A DNA stretch of 22,072 nucleotides from JAIBJP01 sp035639875 (GCA_035639875.1 DASQXE010000001.1:1-22072), one strand, 5' to 3'; numbered from the stretch's first letter, positions 1 through 7,345 are shown. A program made the numbers and translations. The notes: a model not told the origin generated them from the letters alone.

Positions 1-578
1 GCGTTGTCCCGGCTTCCGGCGGCTCGGCCCGCGACGGCGTAAAGCCGGTTCGGGAACGTCGCCCCCCGCAGTGAGCAGAACCAGCGGTCGCAGACGCAGA
101 ACCGGCGCGCGAGAAAGTCGTAGATCGGGAGCTGCTTGCCGTCGTAGTAGCCCATGACGACGACCGGCTCGGCGGCCTTCGGATCCTCCCGCGTCTGGAT
201 GTAGTTGGCCGCAAAGCCGCCGTTTCCATTCGCGAGCTGCTCGTCGACGCAGGCGCCGGTATGGCACGGATCCTGCGCCTTCATGAAGGCCGTCTCGGTC
301 AGCCGGAAGATCGGATACGAGCGACCGCCGTGCTCGTTTGCCATCCCCTTGCGAAGACCGTCGACCTCGACGCCGCCTTCGAGGGCGAGGTAGCCGAGCA
401 TGTGGTCAAACGAGCGGTTTTCGAGCATGAGGATGACGATGTGCTTGATCTCGTCAAGCGCTGTGACCGACTCGTCAAGGCCGACCTCGACCCAGCCGAC
501 ACCCTGTTCCGACGTACGTCCAAACAGCGAGCGGAAGAAGCCCACGATGCGGGCAATGGCTGTGCGGACGGCTCGCAC
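1..578 (-). CDS. Phosphoesterase / phospholipase C family protein, N-terminal part (3' end outside window)
   Basis: Reading the minus strand gives one frame open from about 629 down to base 1, so the gene's C-terminus lies outside the window. About 45 residues in is the family signature HIVILMLENRSFDHMLGYL, which opens the phosphoesterase family that includes non-haemolytic phospholipase C and AcpA-type acid phosphatases. The Glu-Asn pair of that motif is part of the metal/active site in the family. It is followed by a Cys-containing stretch (DPCHTGACVDEQL) and by YYDGKQLPIYDFLARRFCVCDRW, both usual for these hydrolases, which cleave phosphate esters such as phospholipid head groups. I see no clear export signal: the N-terminus is basic (RRE..RA.RTAIAR) and amphipathic. 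The start is uncertain. GTG at 578 has GAGG 4 bases upstream, and GTG at 545 is the alternative. The gene is divergent from the GAF-cyclase. The family call is firm; the substrate is unknown. Confidence 0.85.
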   Translation of the reverse strand, partial: MRAVRTAIARIVGFFRSLFGRTSEQGVGWVEVGLDESVTALDEIKHIVILMLENRSFDHMLGYLALEGGVEVDGLRKGMANEHGGRSYPIFRLTETAFMKAQDPCHTGACVDEQLANGNGGFAANYIQTREDPKAAEPVVVMGYYDGKQLPIYDFLARRFCVCDRWFCSLRGATFPNRLYAVAGRAAGSRDN

Positions 579-645
579 GACCTCGCGTCGCAGCCTAACC
601 GTCTTCCCCTTGATCTGACTCTGAAATAGGCTCCTCGGGCGGCCT

Positions 646-1845
646 ATGACGAACGTCGCGTCAGAGAACGCCACCGCCGAGCTCCGACGAGAGCTCGAAA
701 CCTTGCGCGAGCAGCAGGAGGCGATGGGGCGCGTCCTGCGTGCGGTCGCGCGGTCTGCCGGACTAGAACCGGTCCTGGACGAAGTCGTGGAGGCGTGCAC
801 GCGGCTGTGTGGCGCGGATGCGGGAGCCCTGTGGCTCCTCGAGGCGGGGCAGTTGCACTACCTGGCGCACCACGGTTACGCGCCGAATTTGGTGTACGAC
901 CGCGAGCACCCGCACGCCCTCGACCGGACGACCGCTGCAGGCCGCACGGCCCTCACGCGGCAGCCCGTCCACATCCCTGACATCGACCTCGACCCGGAAT
1001 ACACGTACGCCGGTCCACGCCCTTTCCGGTCCGTGGTGGGAGTGCCCATCCTCATCGATGAGGAGCTCATCGGGGTCTCCTGCGTCGTTCGCTTCGAACC
1101 AGCGCCGTTTTCGGACGACGACATTGCGATCGCAAAGGCGTTCTCGGATCAGGCGGCGGTCGCGATCGCGAACGCGCGGCTGATCGAGACGGTGGAGCGG
1201 CAGCGCACCGAGCTCGCTCGGTTCATCTCGCCCCAGGTCGCGGAGCTCATCTCGAGCCAGGGCGGGAAGCAGCTCCTCGCAGGGCATCGCGCCTACGTCA
1301 CGATCGCCTACTTCGACCTGCGCGGATTCACAGCGTTCGCCGAGACGGCCGAGCCCGAGGAGCTCATCGACATCGTCCGCGAATACCACAGCGTGGCTGG
1401 CGAGCTCGTGGAGGCGCACTCGGGGACGCTCGAGCACTTCGCCGGCGACGGTCTGATGGTCTTCTTCAACGATCCGCTCCCGGTGGACGAGCCCGAGCTG
1501 CAGGCGGCGAGGCTCGCCCTCGCGATGCGCGAACGGATTGGCGAGTGCGCTGCGCGCTGGCGCAAACGCGGTTACGACCTGGGTCTCGGCGCGGGGATTG
1601 CGGTCGGGTACGCGACCCTCGGGCGGATCGGCTTCGAAGGCCGGTACGACTACGGAGCTCTGGGTAGCGTGACGAACGTCGCGGCGCGGCTGAGCGACGA
1701 GGCGGCCGCCGGCCAGATTCTCCTCAGTCAGCGTGCTTATGCCGCGCTCGAAGGGCGAGTGGAGGCGACGCCGCTCGAGCCTCTAGAGCTCAAGGGGCTT
1801 GCGCGACCGCTGGGCGTCTACGAGCTTGTCGGGCTCTTGGACTAG
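646..1845 (+). CDS. GAF-domain class III adenylate/guanylate cyclase
   Basis: This 399-residue protein has three parts: a short predicted coiled coil (about 9-35), a GAF sensor domain (about 40-178, ending in the typical SDQAAVAIANARL helix), and a class III nucleotidyl cyclase domain (about 213-398). The two metal-binding aspartates are visible as D224 in YFDLRGFT and D268 in FAGDGLMVFF. The transition-state Asn/Arg pair is N344 and R348 in NVAARL, and D335 lies at the substrate-selecting position. The usual Lys four residues before the second metal Asp is His264, a variant seen in some bacterial cyclases, so the choice of ATP over GTP is unsure. It should make a cyclic nucleotide in the cytosol in response to a small ligand or redox cue bound by GAF. 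There is no membrane segment. The dehydrogenase gene starts 10 bases after its stop, suggesting one transcript. The ATG at 646 lacks a strong ribosome site. Confidence 0.93.
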   Translation: MTNVASENATAELRRELETLREQQEAMGRVLRAVARSAGLEPVLDEVVEACTRLCGADAGALWLLEAGQLHYLAHHGYAPNLVYDREHPHALDRTTAAGRTALTRQPVHIPDIDLDPEYTYAGPRPFRSVVGVPILIDEELIGVSCVVRFEPAPFSDDDIAIAKAFSDQAAVAIANARLIETVERQRTELARFISPQVAELISSQGGKQLLAGHRAYVTIAYFDLRGFTAFAETAEPEELIDIVREYHSVAGELVEAHSGTLEHFAGDGLMVFFNDPLPVDEPELQAARLALAMRERIGECAARWRKRGYDLGLGAGIAVGYATLGRIGFEGRYDYGALGSVTNVAARLSDEAAAGQILLSQRAYAALEGRVEATPLEPLELKGLARPLGVYELVGLLD

Positions 1846-1855
1846 CTCGCCCTGA

Positions 1856-2782
1856 GTGAGCCGAGTCCTCGTCGTCGATCCCGCGTACCCGCTCGACGAC
1901 GTGCGCGAGATCCTCGACGGGCGTGTGGACGTGGAGGCTGCGGCGGCGCCGTGGGAGGGCGATGACGTCGTCGGACTCCTCACGGGTCCCGACTTTCCGG
2001 TCGGCGAGGCGGAGCTGGCGCGCCTTCCGGGGCTGAAAGTCGTCGCCACCTGCAGCGTCGGCTACGACCACGTCGACCTCCAGGCTGCCGCCGCGCGCGG
2101 CGTGTGGGTCTGCAACGTGCGTGACTACTGCGTCGAGGAGATGGCCGACAGCTCGCTCGCGCTTCTGCTCGCGCTGCTGCGCGGCGTCGTCACGTTGGAT
2201 CGGAGGGTTCGTGCGGGCGAGTGGGATCACACCGTCGCCGGCCCGCTGCGCACCTTCCGCGGGACGAAGCTCGCGATCATCGGTTTCGGCCGGATCGGGC
2301 GCGCCGTTGCGGAGCGGTCGCTCGCGCTCGGGTTCGAGGTCTGGGCGGTTGACCCGCATGTGCCCGAGGACGAAATCACTGCGGCCGGCGCACGGCCGGC
2401 GAGCCTCGACGAGGCGCTCGAGAGCTGCGAGACCTTCTCGCTGCACGCGTTCCTAACGGAGGAGACGCGCGGCATGATCGGCGCGGAGGAGCTCGACCGG
2501 ATGTCGCGCGGTTCGTACCTCGTGGACACCTCGCGCGCTGCGCTCGTCGACTTCGACGCGGTTCTCGCCGCGCTCGACTCGGGTCAGCTCGCCGGTGCCG
2601 CCTTCGACGTCCTTCCCGTCGAGCCGCCGACTCCCGACGCACCCGCACCGCAACACCCGCGCCTCATCGTCAATCCGCACGCCGCGTGGTACAGCCCTGC
2701 GACTGAGAAGGAGGCCTACCGCCGCCCGGCTGTCGCCGTGCGCGAGGCGCTCGAAGGGCGCCGGCCCGCGGACGCGCTGTGA
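1856..2782 (+). CDS. D-isomer-specific 2-hydroxyacid dehydrogenase (NAD-dependent)
   Basis: This 308-residue protein is of the usual length for the D-2-hydroxyacid dehydrogenase family, which interconverts 2-keto acids and D-2-hydroxy acids with NAD(P)H. The nucleotide-binding fold shows GFGRIG at 143-148, with an acidic D166 about 18 residues later that suggests NAD rather than NADP. The catalytic triad is present: R227 (TSRAAL), E256 (LPVEPP) and H275 (NPHAAWYS). The start is GTG at 1856, 10 bases after the cyclase stop. Its stop overlaps the GTG of the next gene (GTGA), so the pair is probably translationally coupled. The specific substrate (phosphoglycerate, glyoxylate/hydroxypyruvate, lactate or another) cannot be read from the sequence. 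The absence of a C-terminal ACT domain argues against a long-form SerA. Confidence 0.92.
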   Translation: MSRVLVVDPAYPLDDVREILDGRVDVEAAAAPWEGDDVVGLLTGPDFPVGEAELARLPGLKVVATCSVGYDHVDLQAAAARGVWVCNVRDYCVEEMADSSLALLLALLRGVVTLDRRVRAGEWDHTVAGPLRTFRGTKLAIIGFGRIGRAVAERSLALGFEVWAVDPHVPEDEITAAGARPASLDEALESCETFSLHAFLTEETRGMIGAEELDRMSRGSYLVDTSRAALVDFDAVLAALDSGQLAGAAFDVLPVEPPTPDAPAPQHPRLIVNPHAAWYSPATEKEAYRRPAVAVREALEGRRPADAL

Positions 2783-3540
2783 ACGACTTCAAATCGCCCC
2801 TCGCGGCCGACGCCAACGCGGGCAAGGTCGCGCTCGTCACCGGAGGAGGGACGGGCATCGGCCGTGCAACCACACGCGAGCTTGTCCGCACAGCCGCGCA
2901 GGTCGTCATCTGCGGCCGCCGGCAGGAACCGCTCGAAGCTGTCCAGCAGGAGCTTGGCGACGCCTGCCTAGCGATCCCGACCGACGTGCGTGAGCCGGAG
3001 CAGGTGGCGGAACTCCTCGACCGGACACTGGAGCGCTTCGGCCGCATCGACATCCTCGTCAACAACGCGGGCGGCCAGTTCGTCGCGCCCGCGGAGGAGA
3101 TTTCCCTCAAAGGGTGGCGCGCCGTGCATCGGCTCGCCGTCGACGCGGCCTGGGATCTCACGCGTTCGGTTGCGACGCGCTCGATGATCCCGAACCGCGA
3201 CGGCGTGGTCGTCTTCATCGGCTTCAGCCCGCGGCGAGGGATGGCTGACTTCGCGCACGCGGCCGCGGCGCGGGCCGCAATCGAAAACCTGACGGGCACC
3301 CTTGCCCTCGAATGGAGCAAGCACAACATCCGCGCAGTGTGTGTCGCGCTCGGGAACATCGCGACCGAGAGTCTCGACGGCTACGGAGCCGATCGCGTCG
3401 CGGAGTGGGAGCGGGAGGTGCCGCTCGGCCGGCTCGGGACGCCGGAGGAGGCCGCAGCCCTGATTTCCTTCCTCGTCTCGCCCGGCGCCGGCTACGTTAC
3501 GGGCACGACCGTCGTCATGGACGGCGGTCTCGACGTGTGA
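2779..3540 (+). CDS. SDR-family oxidoreductase resembling trans-2-enoyl-CoA reductase
   Basis: This 253-residue short-chain dehydrogenase starts at GTG 2779, overlapping the previous stop by four bases. The cofactor motif TGGGTGIG (21-28) and NNAG (95-98) are intact, and the C-terminal FLVSPGAGYVTGTTVVMDGG is typical. The normal catalytic YxxxK is absent: the aligned positions read A161 and R165 within FAHAAAARAAIENLTGTLALEW. The same region in peroxisomal trans-2-enoyl-CoA reductase (PECR) also lacks Tyr/Lys and reads [20 protein letters not shown], so I infer a PECR-like enoyl-CoA reductase working on an acyl-CoA double bond. GRR at 46-48 after the second strand suggests NADPH. The enoyl-CoA hydratase converging from the other strand fits an acyl-CoA role. 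Its last 26 bases overlap that gene. SDR membership is certain; the substrate is inferred. Confidence 0.88.
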   Translation: MNDFKSPLAADANAGKVALVTGGGTGIGRATTRELVRTAAQVVICGRRQEPLEAVQQELGDACLAIPTDVREPEQVAELLDRTLERFGRIDILVNNAGGQFVAPAEEISLKGWRAVHRLAVDAAWDLTRSVATRSMIPNRDGVVVFIGFSPRRGMADFAHAAAARAAIENLTGTLALEWSKHNIRAVCVALGNIATESLDGYGADRVAEWEREVPLGRLGTPEEAAALISFLVSPGAGYVTGTTVVMDGGLDV

Positions 3541-4288
3541 ATTCCTCGACCGCTTCCTTCGCCTCGGCAGTCTGCGCGAGCGCTGCGTAGGCCAGGCGCT
3601 CGATGAGCATGTTCGCCTCGCGCGAGGCCTCCGGCATCACGTTCGCGGCAGCCTTAGCCGTCTGCACTGCGAGCGGGGGCTGCGCCGCGAGTTCGTGCGC
3701 AACCTCGAGCGCGCGCGGGAGCGCGCGTCCGGCCGGCACCACCTCCGTCACGAGCCCGCGCGCCTCCGCCTCTCGCGCGTCAAAGCGCCGGCCGAGGAGC
3801 ATGAGCTCCTTCGCCTTCGCGGGCCCGAGCATGCGGACGAGCCTGTGCGTCCCGCCCGAGCTCGGGATGATCCCGAGCGCGACCTCCGGCAGCCCGAAGG
3901 TCGCGGTCTCTTCGGCGATGCGGAAGTCGACGGCGAGCGCCAGCTCGAGCGCGCCGCCGAGGCACCAGCCGTGGATCGCGGCGATCGTCGGCATCGGCAG
4001 CGCCGCGATCCGCTCGTAGACGTCGCCGCTCCCCGAGTAGTACGCCGCGATGGACGCGGGGTCGGCGTCCCGAAACTCGTTGATGTCTGCTCCGGCGGAA
4101 AACGCCTTCCCGGCGCCCGCGAAGACGATGCAGCGGCTTTCCCGCACGGCGTCGCCCGCCAGTGCGGCGAGGAGCGCGGCCTCCATCTCGGTCGAGATCG
4201 CGTTCAGCTTCTCCTCGCGCTGGAGCGTGAGCTCGGTCACATGCTCCTCCTGCCGTACGCCGATCAGCTCGCCGCTCACGAAGGGCAT
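3515..4288 (-). CDS. Enoyl-CoA hydratase/isomerase family protein
   Basis: This 257-residue crotonase-fold protein is of full family length. The oxyanion-hole segments AFSAGADI (62-69) and CLGGALELALAVD (109-121) are present. Both catalytic glutamates of true hydratases are in place: E115 in GGALEL and E135 in LPEVALGIIPSSGGTHRL. It should therefore hydrate a trans-2-enoyl-CoA to the 3-hydroxyacyl-CoA, as in beta-oxidation of fatty or aromatic-derived acids. It lies 13 bases downstream of the MerR-like cyclase on the same strand, so it is probably the third gene of a SnoaL-cyclase-hydratase transcript. The ATG at 4288 has no good ribosome site, consistent with translational read-on from the cyclase. 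The 3' end overlaps the SDR gene by 26 bases tail to tail. Confidence 0.93.
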   Translation of the reverse strand: MPFVSGELIGVRQEEHVTELTLQREEKLNAISTEMEAALLAALAGDAVRESRCIVFAGAGKAFSAGADINEFRDADPASIAAYYSGSGDVYERIAALPMPTIAAIHGWCLGGALELALAVDFRIAEETATFGLPEVALGIIPSSGGTHRLVRMLGPAKAKELMLLGRRFDAREAEARGLVTEVVPAGRALPRALEVAHELAAQPPLAVQTAKAAANVMPEASREANMLIERLAYAALAQTAEAKEAVEEFTRRDRRP

Positions 4289-4301
4289 CCTGACTAAGGC
4301 G

Positions 4302-5525
4302 TCACGCCCGCGAGGCGGCGTAGAGCGTGAGCTCGCCTTTCACGCCTTTGAGCGCGACCGGGCCGATCGGCTCGAAGCGGACGCCGTCGGCGTCCCACCG
4401 CTCCTTCACCTCGGCGCTGACGAGCACCTCCCCGGGCCGCGCGTAGTCGGCGATGCGCGAGGCGACGTTCACCGTTCTCCCGAAGTAATCGCCCTCTCGG
4501 AAGACCACGCGCCCCGCGTTGACGCCAACCCGCGCCCGAACATCGACCGCGGCCGGAGTTCGCTCCACGAGGTCGAGCGCGGTCAAGACCGCCCCGCGCG
4601 GCTCCGAGAAGTAGAACATGACGCCGTCGCCCAGCCATTTCACAGGGCGTCCTCCCTGCGGTAGCGCCGCCTCGTGGACCAAGGTCGCCAGGCGGTCGGC
4701 GAGGTCCGCGCCCGCCTCGTCGCCCCGGTCTTCGATGAGCGCCGTGTAGCCGGTCAAATCGAGGAACGCGATCGCGGGGGGCCGCGGCGGGCGTTCCGGC
4801 GCGATGCCGAGCTCCTGAAGGTAATCCTCGGTGTTCTGGACGGTCGCCGAGAGGATCTCGTGCTCGAGGTGCCGGCCGCGCAGCCAGAGCATCAGCCTCT
4901 CGCCGAGCGCCATGACGCGGATTCCGAGCTCGCCGGCGACGGTCCGCATCTCCTCGTCGGTCATCCCGCGGCGCCGAAGGCGCGCGAACAAAGTGCTGCT
5001 CGCGAGCTCGACGTAGGAGGCAACGAGGCGGCGAACGTTCTGCCCGTAGATTCGAGCGAGCCGCGCCAGCTCGTCGTCGTCCGCGTCCTCCCAGGTGGCG
5101 AGCAGATCGAGCAGGATCTCGACGTCGTCCTCCCGCAGCCGGTCCGCGTCCGCCTGCGCGAGGCCGAACTCGGTGACAAGGCGGCGCACGAGCTCAGGAG
5201 ACCGCCCGCTTGCGGCTCCCAGCTCTTCGTACGTTTTCGAGAACGCCGCCGGCTCGGGCAGGAAGAGCGCCAGATTCTCGTACGAGAGCTTGCCGGCCGC
5301 GATGCCGCGCGCGATCAGCTCGAGGTCGATGCCGGCGTCCTCGAACGCCTGCATGAGACGAACGCGGTGCGCGTCCGTGGCGGCAAAGGGACCATCGCGG
5401 TCGCGCGGGACGAGAATTCCGAGGCGCGCGAGCTCCCCGACTCTCGCCACGGAGCAGCCCGACCGTTCAGCGAGCTCAGCTTCGGAAAGCCTGCTAGGCA
5501 AGGCCGGCGTCCATCCAGAAATCAC
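4302..5525 (-). CDS. Class III adenylate/guanylate cyclase with N-terminal MerR-like HTH and helical regulatory region
   Basis: This 407-residue protein opens with a MerR-like helix-turn-helix (about 13-60: LSEAELAERSGCS...LGILVP...FAATDAHRVRLM). A long all-helical region follows (about 65-240), recalling the N-terminal regulatory halves of some actinobacterial cyclases such as M. tuberculosis Rv1264. The class III cyclase domain (about 250-405) is catalytically complete: metal ligands D256 (FLDLTGYT) and D300 (VKWLGDGVM), substrate Lys K296, acidic D346 in EGDYFGRTVN, N353 and R357. It should synthesise a cyclic nucleotide. The HTH-like part might bind DNA or a ligand, or serve only as a regulatory fold. 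The ATG at 5525 overlaps the SnoaL gene by 32 bases. An in-frame TTG at 5501, next to the SnoaL stop, is a plausible alternative start. The enoyl-CoA hydratase follows 13 bases downstream. Confidence 0.92.
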   Translation of the reverse strand: MISGWTPALPSRLSEAELAERSGCSVARVGELARLGILVPRDRDGPFAATDAHRVRLMQAFEDAGIDLELIARGIAAGKLSYENLALFLPEPAAFSKTYEELGAASGRSPELVRRLVTEFGLAQADADRLREDDVEILLDLLATWEDADDDELARLARIYGQNVRRLVASYVELASSTLFARLRRRGMTDEEMRTVAGELGIRVMALGERLMLWLRGRHLEHEILSATVQNTEDYLQELGIAPERPPRPPAIAFLDLTGYTALIEDRGDEAGADLADRLATLVHEAALPQGGRPVKWLGDGVMFYFSEPRGAVLTALDLVERTPAAVDVRARVGVNAGRVVFREGDYFGRTVNVASRIADYARPGEVLVSAEVKERWDADGVRFEPIGPVALKGVKGELTLYAASRA

Positions 5526-5856
5526 GCTGCTCGACGACGAGGCCCTCGCTGTTGAAGCGCAGGAGCGAGACGCCCGCGAGCTTTTCGGTGCCGCCGTCCT
5601 TCAGCCGCGTCTCCGCCGCCCACTCGACGGCCGCGCGGTCGCCGTCCACGATCGGCTCCCCGAACTCGCACCGGGCGGACTCCTCCTCGGCCAGCGTCGG
5701 AACGATGTAATCCGCGGGCGCCTGCGGCTCGCGGAAAGGATGGGACCGGAAGTAGGCGCCCTCTGCGTACAGGGCGACGATCTCGTCAGGCTCGTGCGCG
5801 CGCCAGCCGCGCTCCCACACGTCGCGCCAACGCTGGGCTGCTTCCCGCGTGTCCAT
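5494..5856 (-). CDS. SnoaL-like / NTF2-fold protein
   Basis: This 120-residue protein has the pattern of the SnoaL/NTF2-like cone fold. It begins with the helix REAAQRWRDVWERGWRAHEPDEIVALYAEGAYFRSHPF and ends with strands carrying AAVEWAAETRLKDGG and VSLLRFNSEGLVVEQRDFW. Such proteins are small-molecule isomerases, hydrolases or binding proteins, and the fold alone does not give the reaction. It is the first gene of a minus-strand run (SnoaL, cyclase, enoyl-CoA hydratase) and overlaps the cyclase reading frame. AGAGGCGG about 7 bases upstream of ATG 5856 is a reasonable ribosome site. The only divergent neighbour is the alpha-hydroxy-acid oxidase, so both promoters must lie within 5857-5924. 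The family call is good; the function is unknown. Confidence 0.82.
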   Translation of the reverse strand: MDTREAAQRWRDVWERGWRAHEPDEIVALYAEGAYFRSHPFREPQAPADYIVPTLAEEESARCEFGEPIVDGDRAAVEWAAETRLKDGGTEKLAGVSLLRFNSEGLVVEQRDFWMDAGLA

Positions 5857-5915
5857 ATGGTGTCCGCCTCTTCGCTTTCCGTCGCACGCAGCCTAAGCTA
5901 GGCGCGATCGGCACT

Positions 5916-5927
5916 GGAGGTTTCCTG
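5916..5927 (+). promoter_or_regulatory. Strong Shine-Dalgarno preceding a candidate CTG start of the alpha-hydroxy-acid oxidase
   Basis: GGAGG at 5916-5920 is the only good ribosome site ahead of the oxidase gene. It is followed after TTTC by CTG at 5925, which is in frame with the gene. The next conventional start, GTG 5964, has no upstream purine tract. The 13 residues between the two (LSDVGIGRQRQAE) resemble the conserved N-terminus of lactate-2-monooxygenase-type proteins, which read roughly YGRxRQxEIYLxGL. I infer that translation probably begins at CTG 5925. Confidence 0.55.
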
Positions 5928-5963
5928 AGCGACGTCGGCATCGGTCGGCAGCGTCAGGCCGAG

Positions 5964-7196
5964 GTGTACCTGGCGGGAGCGCGTGGTCGCCGGCAGCGCG
6001 TGCCCGCCGATCCCATGCGTCTCGAGGAGAAGGCGAAGCAGGTCATGTCCGCCGAGGCCTTCGCGTACGTGGCGGGCGGTGCTGGCGCGGAGCAGACGAT
6101 GCGCGCCAACCGCGAGGCCTTGAACCGTTGGTTCATCGTCCCGCGGATGCTCCGCGACGTGTCCGTTCGCGACCTGACCGTGGAGATCTTCGGACGCGTT
6201 CTGCCGAACCCGTTCCTTCTGGCGCCGATCGGCGTGCTCGAGATGGCTCACCCGGAGGCCGACGTGGCGGTCGCGCGGGCCGCAGCCGCGGAGGGAGTTC
6301 CAGCCATCTTCTCGAGCCAAGCTTCCAAGCCGATGGAGGCCTGCGCGGCAGCGATGGGCGCCGCGCCCCGCTGGTTCCAGCTCTACTGGAGCACCTCGGA
6401 CGAGCTCGTCACGAGCTTCGTCACCCGGGCCGAGGCGTGCGGCTGCGAGGCGATCGTCGTCACGCTCGACACGACGATGCTCGGCTGGCGCGTGCGCGAC
6501 CTCGATCTCTCCTACCTGCCCTTCTTGCACGGCAAAGGGATCGCCCAGTACACGAGCGACCCGGTCTTCCAGGAACTGCTCGACGCGAACGAGAGTCCCG
6601 CCGAGCGAGAGAGGCCGACGCTCGCCGCATTGCGGACGCTCGTCGACATCAGCCGTGCTTATCCGGGCCGCTTCAGCTCGAACATCCGCTCGACCAGACC
6701 GCGGGCGGCTGTCCGCCGCTTCATCGAGACGTACTCGCGCCCGTCCCTCACGTGGGACGACCTTCCCTACCTCCGCGACGTCACGAAGCTGCCCGTGCTC
6801 CTCAAGGGCCTCCTCCACCCGGACGATGCGCGGCGTGCGGTCGATGAGGGAATCGACGGACTCGTCGTCTCCAACCACGGCGGGCGGCAGGTCGACGGTT
6901 CGATCGCCACGGCGGACGCGCTGCCCGAGATCGTCGCAGCGATCGACGGGCGGATTCCAGTCCTCTTCGACAGCGGCATCCGCGGTGGGGCGGACACGTT
7001 CAAGGCGATTGCCCTCGGCGCGACGGCTGTCCTCATCGGTCGCCCGTACGTCTACGGGCTCGCGCTTGCCGGTGAAGAGGGCGTTCGCGAGGTGGTCCGC
7101 AACTTCGTCGCCGAGTTCGATCTCACGATGGGATTGGCCGGCTGCACGAGCATCGCGGAGATCAGGGACGCGTCGATGCGGCGCCGACCCGCCTAG
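5964..7196 (+). CDS. FMN-dependent alpha-hydroxy-acid oxidizing protein (lactate 2-monooxygenase-like)
   Basis: This is a TIM-barrel flavoenzyme of the FMN alpha-hydroxy-acid dehydrogenase family (lactate oxidase, lactate 2-monooxygenase, glycolate oxidase). Numbering from GTG 5964, the active-site features are Y35 in YVAGGAG, K281 in LLKGLLHPDDA, and catalytic H305 with substrate-binding R308 in SNHGGRQVDG. The FMN phosphate loops are DSGIRGGADTFKAIALGA and LIGRPYVYGL. The insert SLTWDDLPYLR near 261-271 is characteristic of the lactate-2-monooxygenase branch. It should oxidise an L-2-hydroxy acid to the 2-keto acid, or decarboxylate it oxidatively, with O2. From GTG 5964 the protein is 410 residues. 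From the CTG at 5925, which carries the only good ribosome site, it gains 13 conserved residues, and I think that start is more likely. No partner gene is adjacent. A hairpin at 7207-7219 follows the stop. Confidence 0.92.
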   Translation: MYLAGARGRRQRVPADPMRLEEKAKQVMSAEAFAYVAGGAGAEQTMRANREALNRWFIVPRMLRDVSVRDLTVEIFGRVLPNPFLLAPIGVLEMAHPEADVAVARAAAAEGVPAIFSSQASKPMEACAAAMGAAPRWFQLYWSTSDELVTSFVTRAEACGCEAIVVTLDTTMLGWRVRDLDLSYLPFLHGKGIAQYTSDPVFQELLDANESPAERERPTLAALRTLVDISRAYPGRFSSNIRSTRPRAAVRRFIETYSRPSLTWDDLPYLRDVTKLPVLLKGLLHPDDARRAVDEGIDGLVVSNHGGRQVDGSIATADALPEIVAAIDGRIPVLFDSGIRGGADTFKAIALGATAVLIGRPYVYGLALAGEEGVREVVRNFVAEFDLTMGLAGCTSIAEIRDASMRRRPA

Positions 7197-7243
7197 GGCG
7201 GTCGCGAGGGCTTCGCCCTTGGAGCTAGCGGCTGGAAATGCGA

Positions 7244-7269
7244 GCGCGCCCCCTGAGTTGGGGGCGCGC
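7244..7269. terminator. Perfect 10-bp hairpin, probable bidirectional transcription end
   Basis: GCGCGCCCCC at 7244-7253 and GGGGGCGCGC at 7260-7269 form a perfect 10-bp stem with a 6-base loop (TGAGTT). It lies 47 bases after the oxidase stop on the plus strand and 10 bases after the tiny minus-strand gene's stop. There is no run of T on either side, so it is not a classical intrinsic terminator; T-less hairpins are often called as terminators in high-GC actinobacteria. A smaller hairpin (AGGGC-TTC-GCCCT, 7207-7219) stands ahead of it on the plus strand. Confidence 0.6.
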
Positions 7270-7279
7270 ACCTGGTCGT

Positions 7280-7345
7280 CTACAACAGCCAGATGAGAAG
7301 CAGGATGACCAGGATGAGGAGAATTACTCCGCCACCGATGTACAT
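7280..7345 (-). CDS. Very small hydrophobic single-pass membrane peptide (21 residues)
   Basis: The reverse strand carries AGGAGG at 7355-7350, then CGAT, then ATG at 7345, a near-ideal ribosome site. The ORF is 21 codons ending in TAG at 7280-7282. The product begins MYIGGG and continues as an uninterrupted run of V/I/L with one Trp near the end, so almost the whole chain is one membrane helix. A perfect hairpin begins 10 bases after the stop. Strong ribosome site, a start immediately before a pure transmembrane sequence, and a clean terminator together make a real gene likely. I recall very short MYIGGG-type hydrophobic proteins from other actinobacteria but cannot verify a family here. The function is unknown: it might be a membrane microprotein, a small regulator of a membrane complex, or a toxin-like peptide. 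It shares the 146-base region 7346-7491 with the divergent VOC gene. Confidence 0.72.
   Translation of the reverse strand: MYIGGGVILLILVILLLIWLL

Noticed and set aside
261..629. Plus-strand frame of 122 codons at the left edge
   Set aside because: It is antisense to the phosphoesterase gene, whose LENRSFDH motif is unmistakable.
5898..7271. Long minus-strand reading frame (457 codons) opposite the alpha-hydroxy-acid oxidase
   Set aside because: It lies antisense to a clearly recognised enzyme, has no family motif and is rich in Arg/Asp/Val in the manner of high-GC antisense frames.
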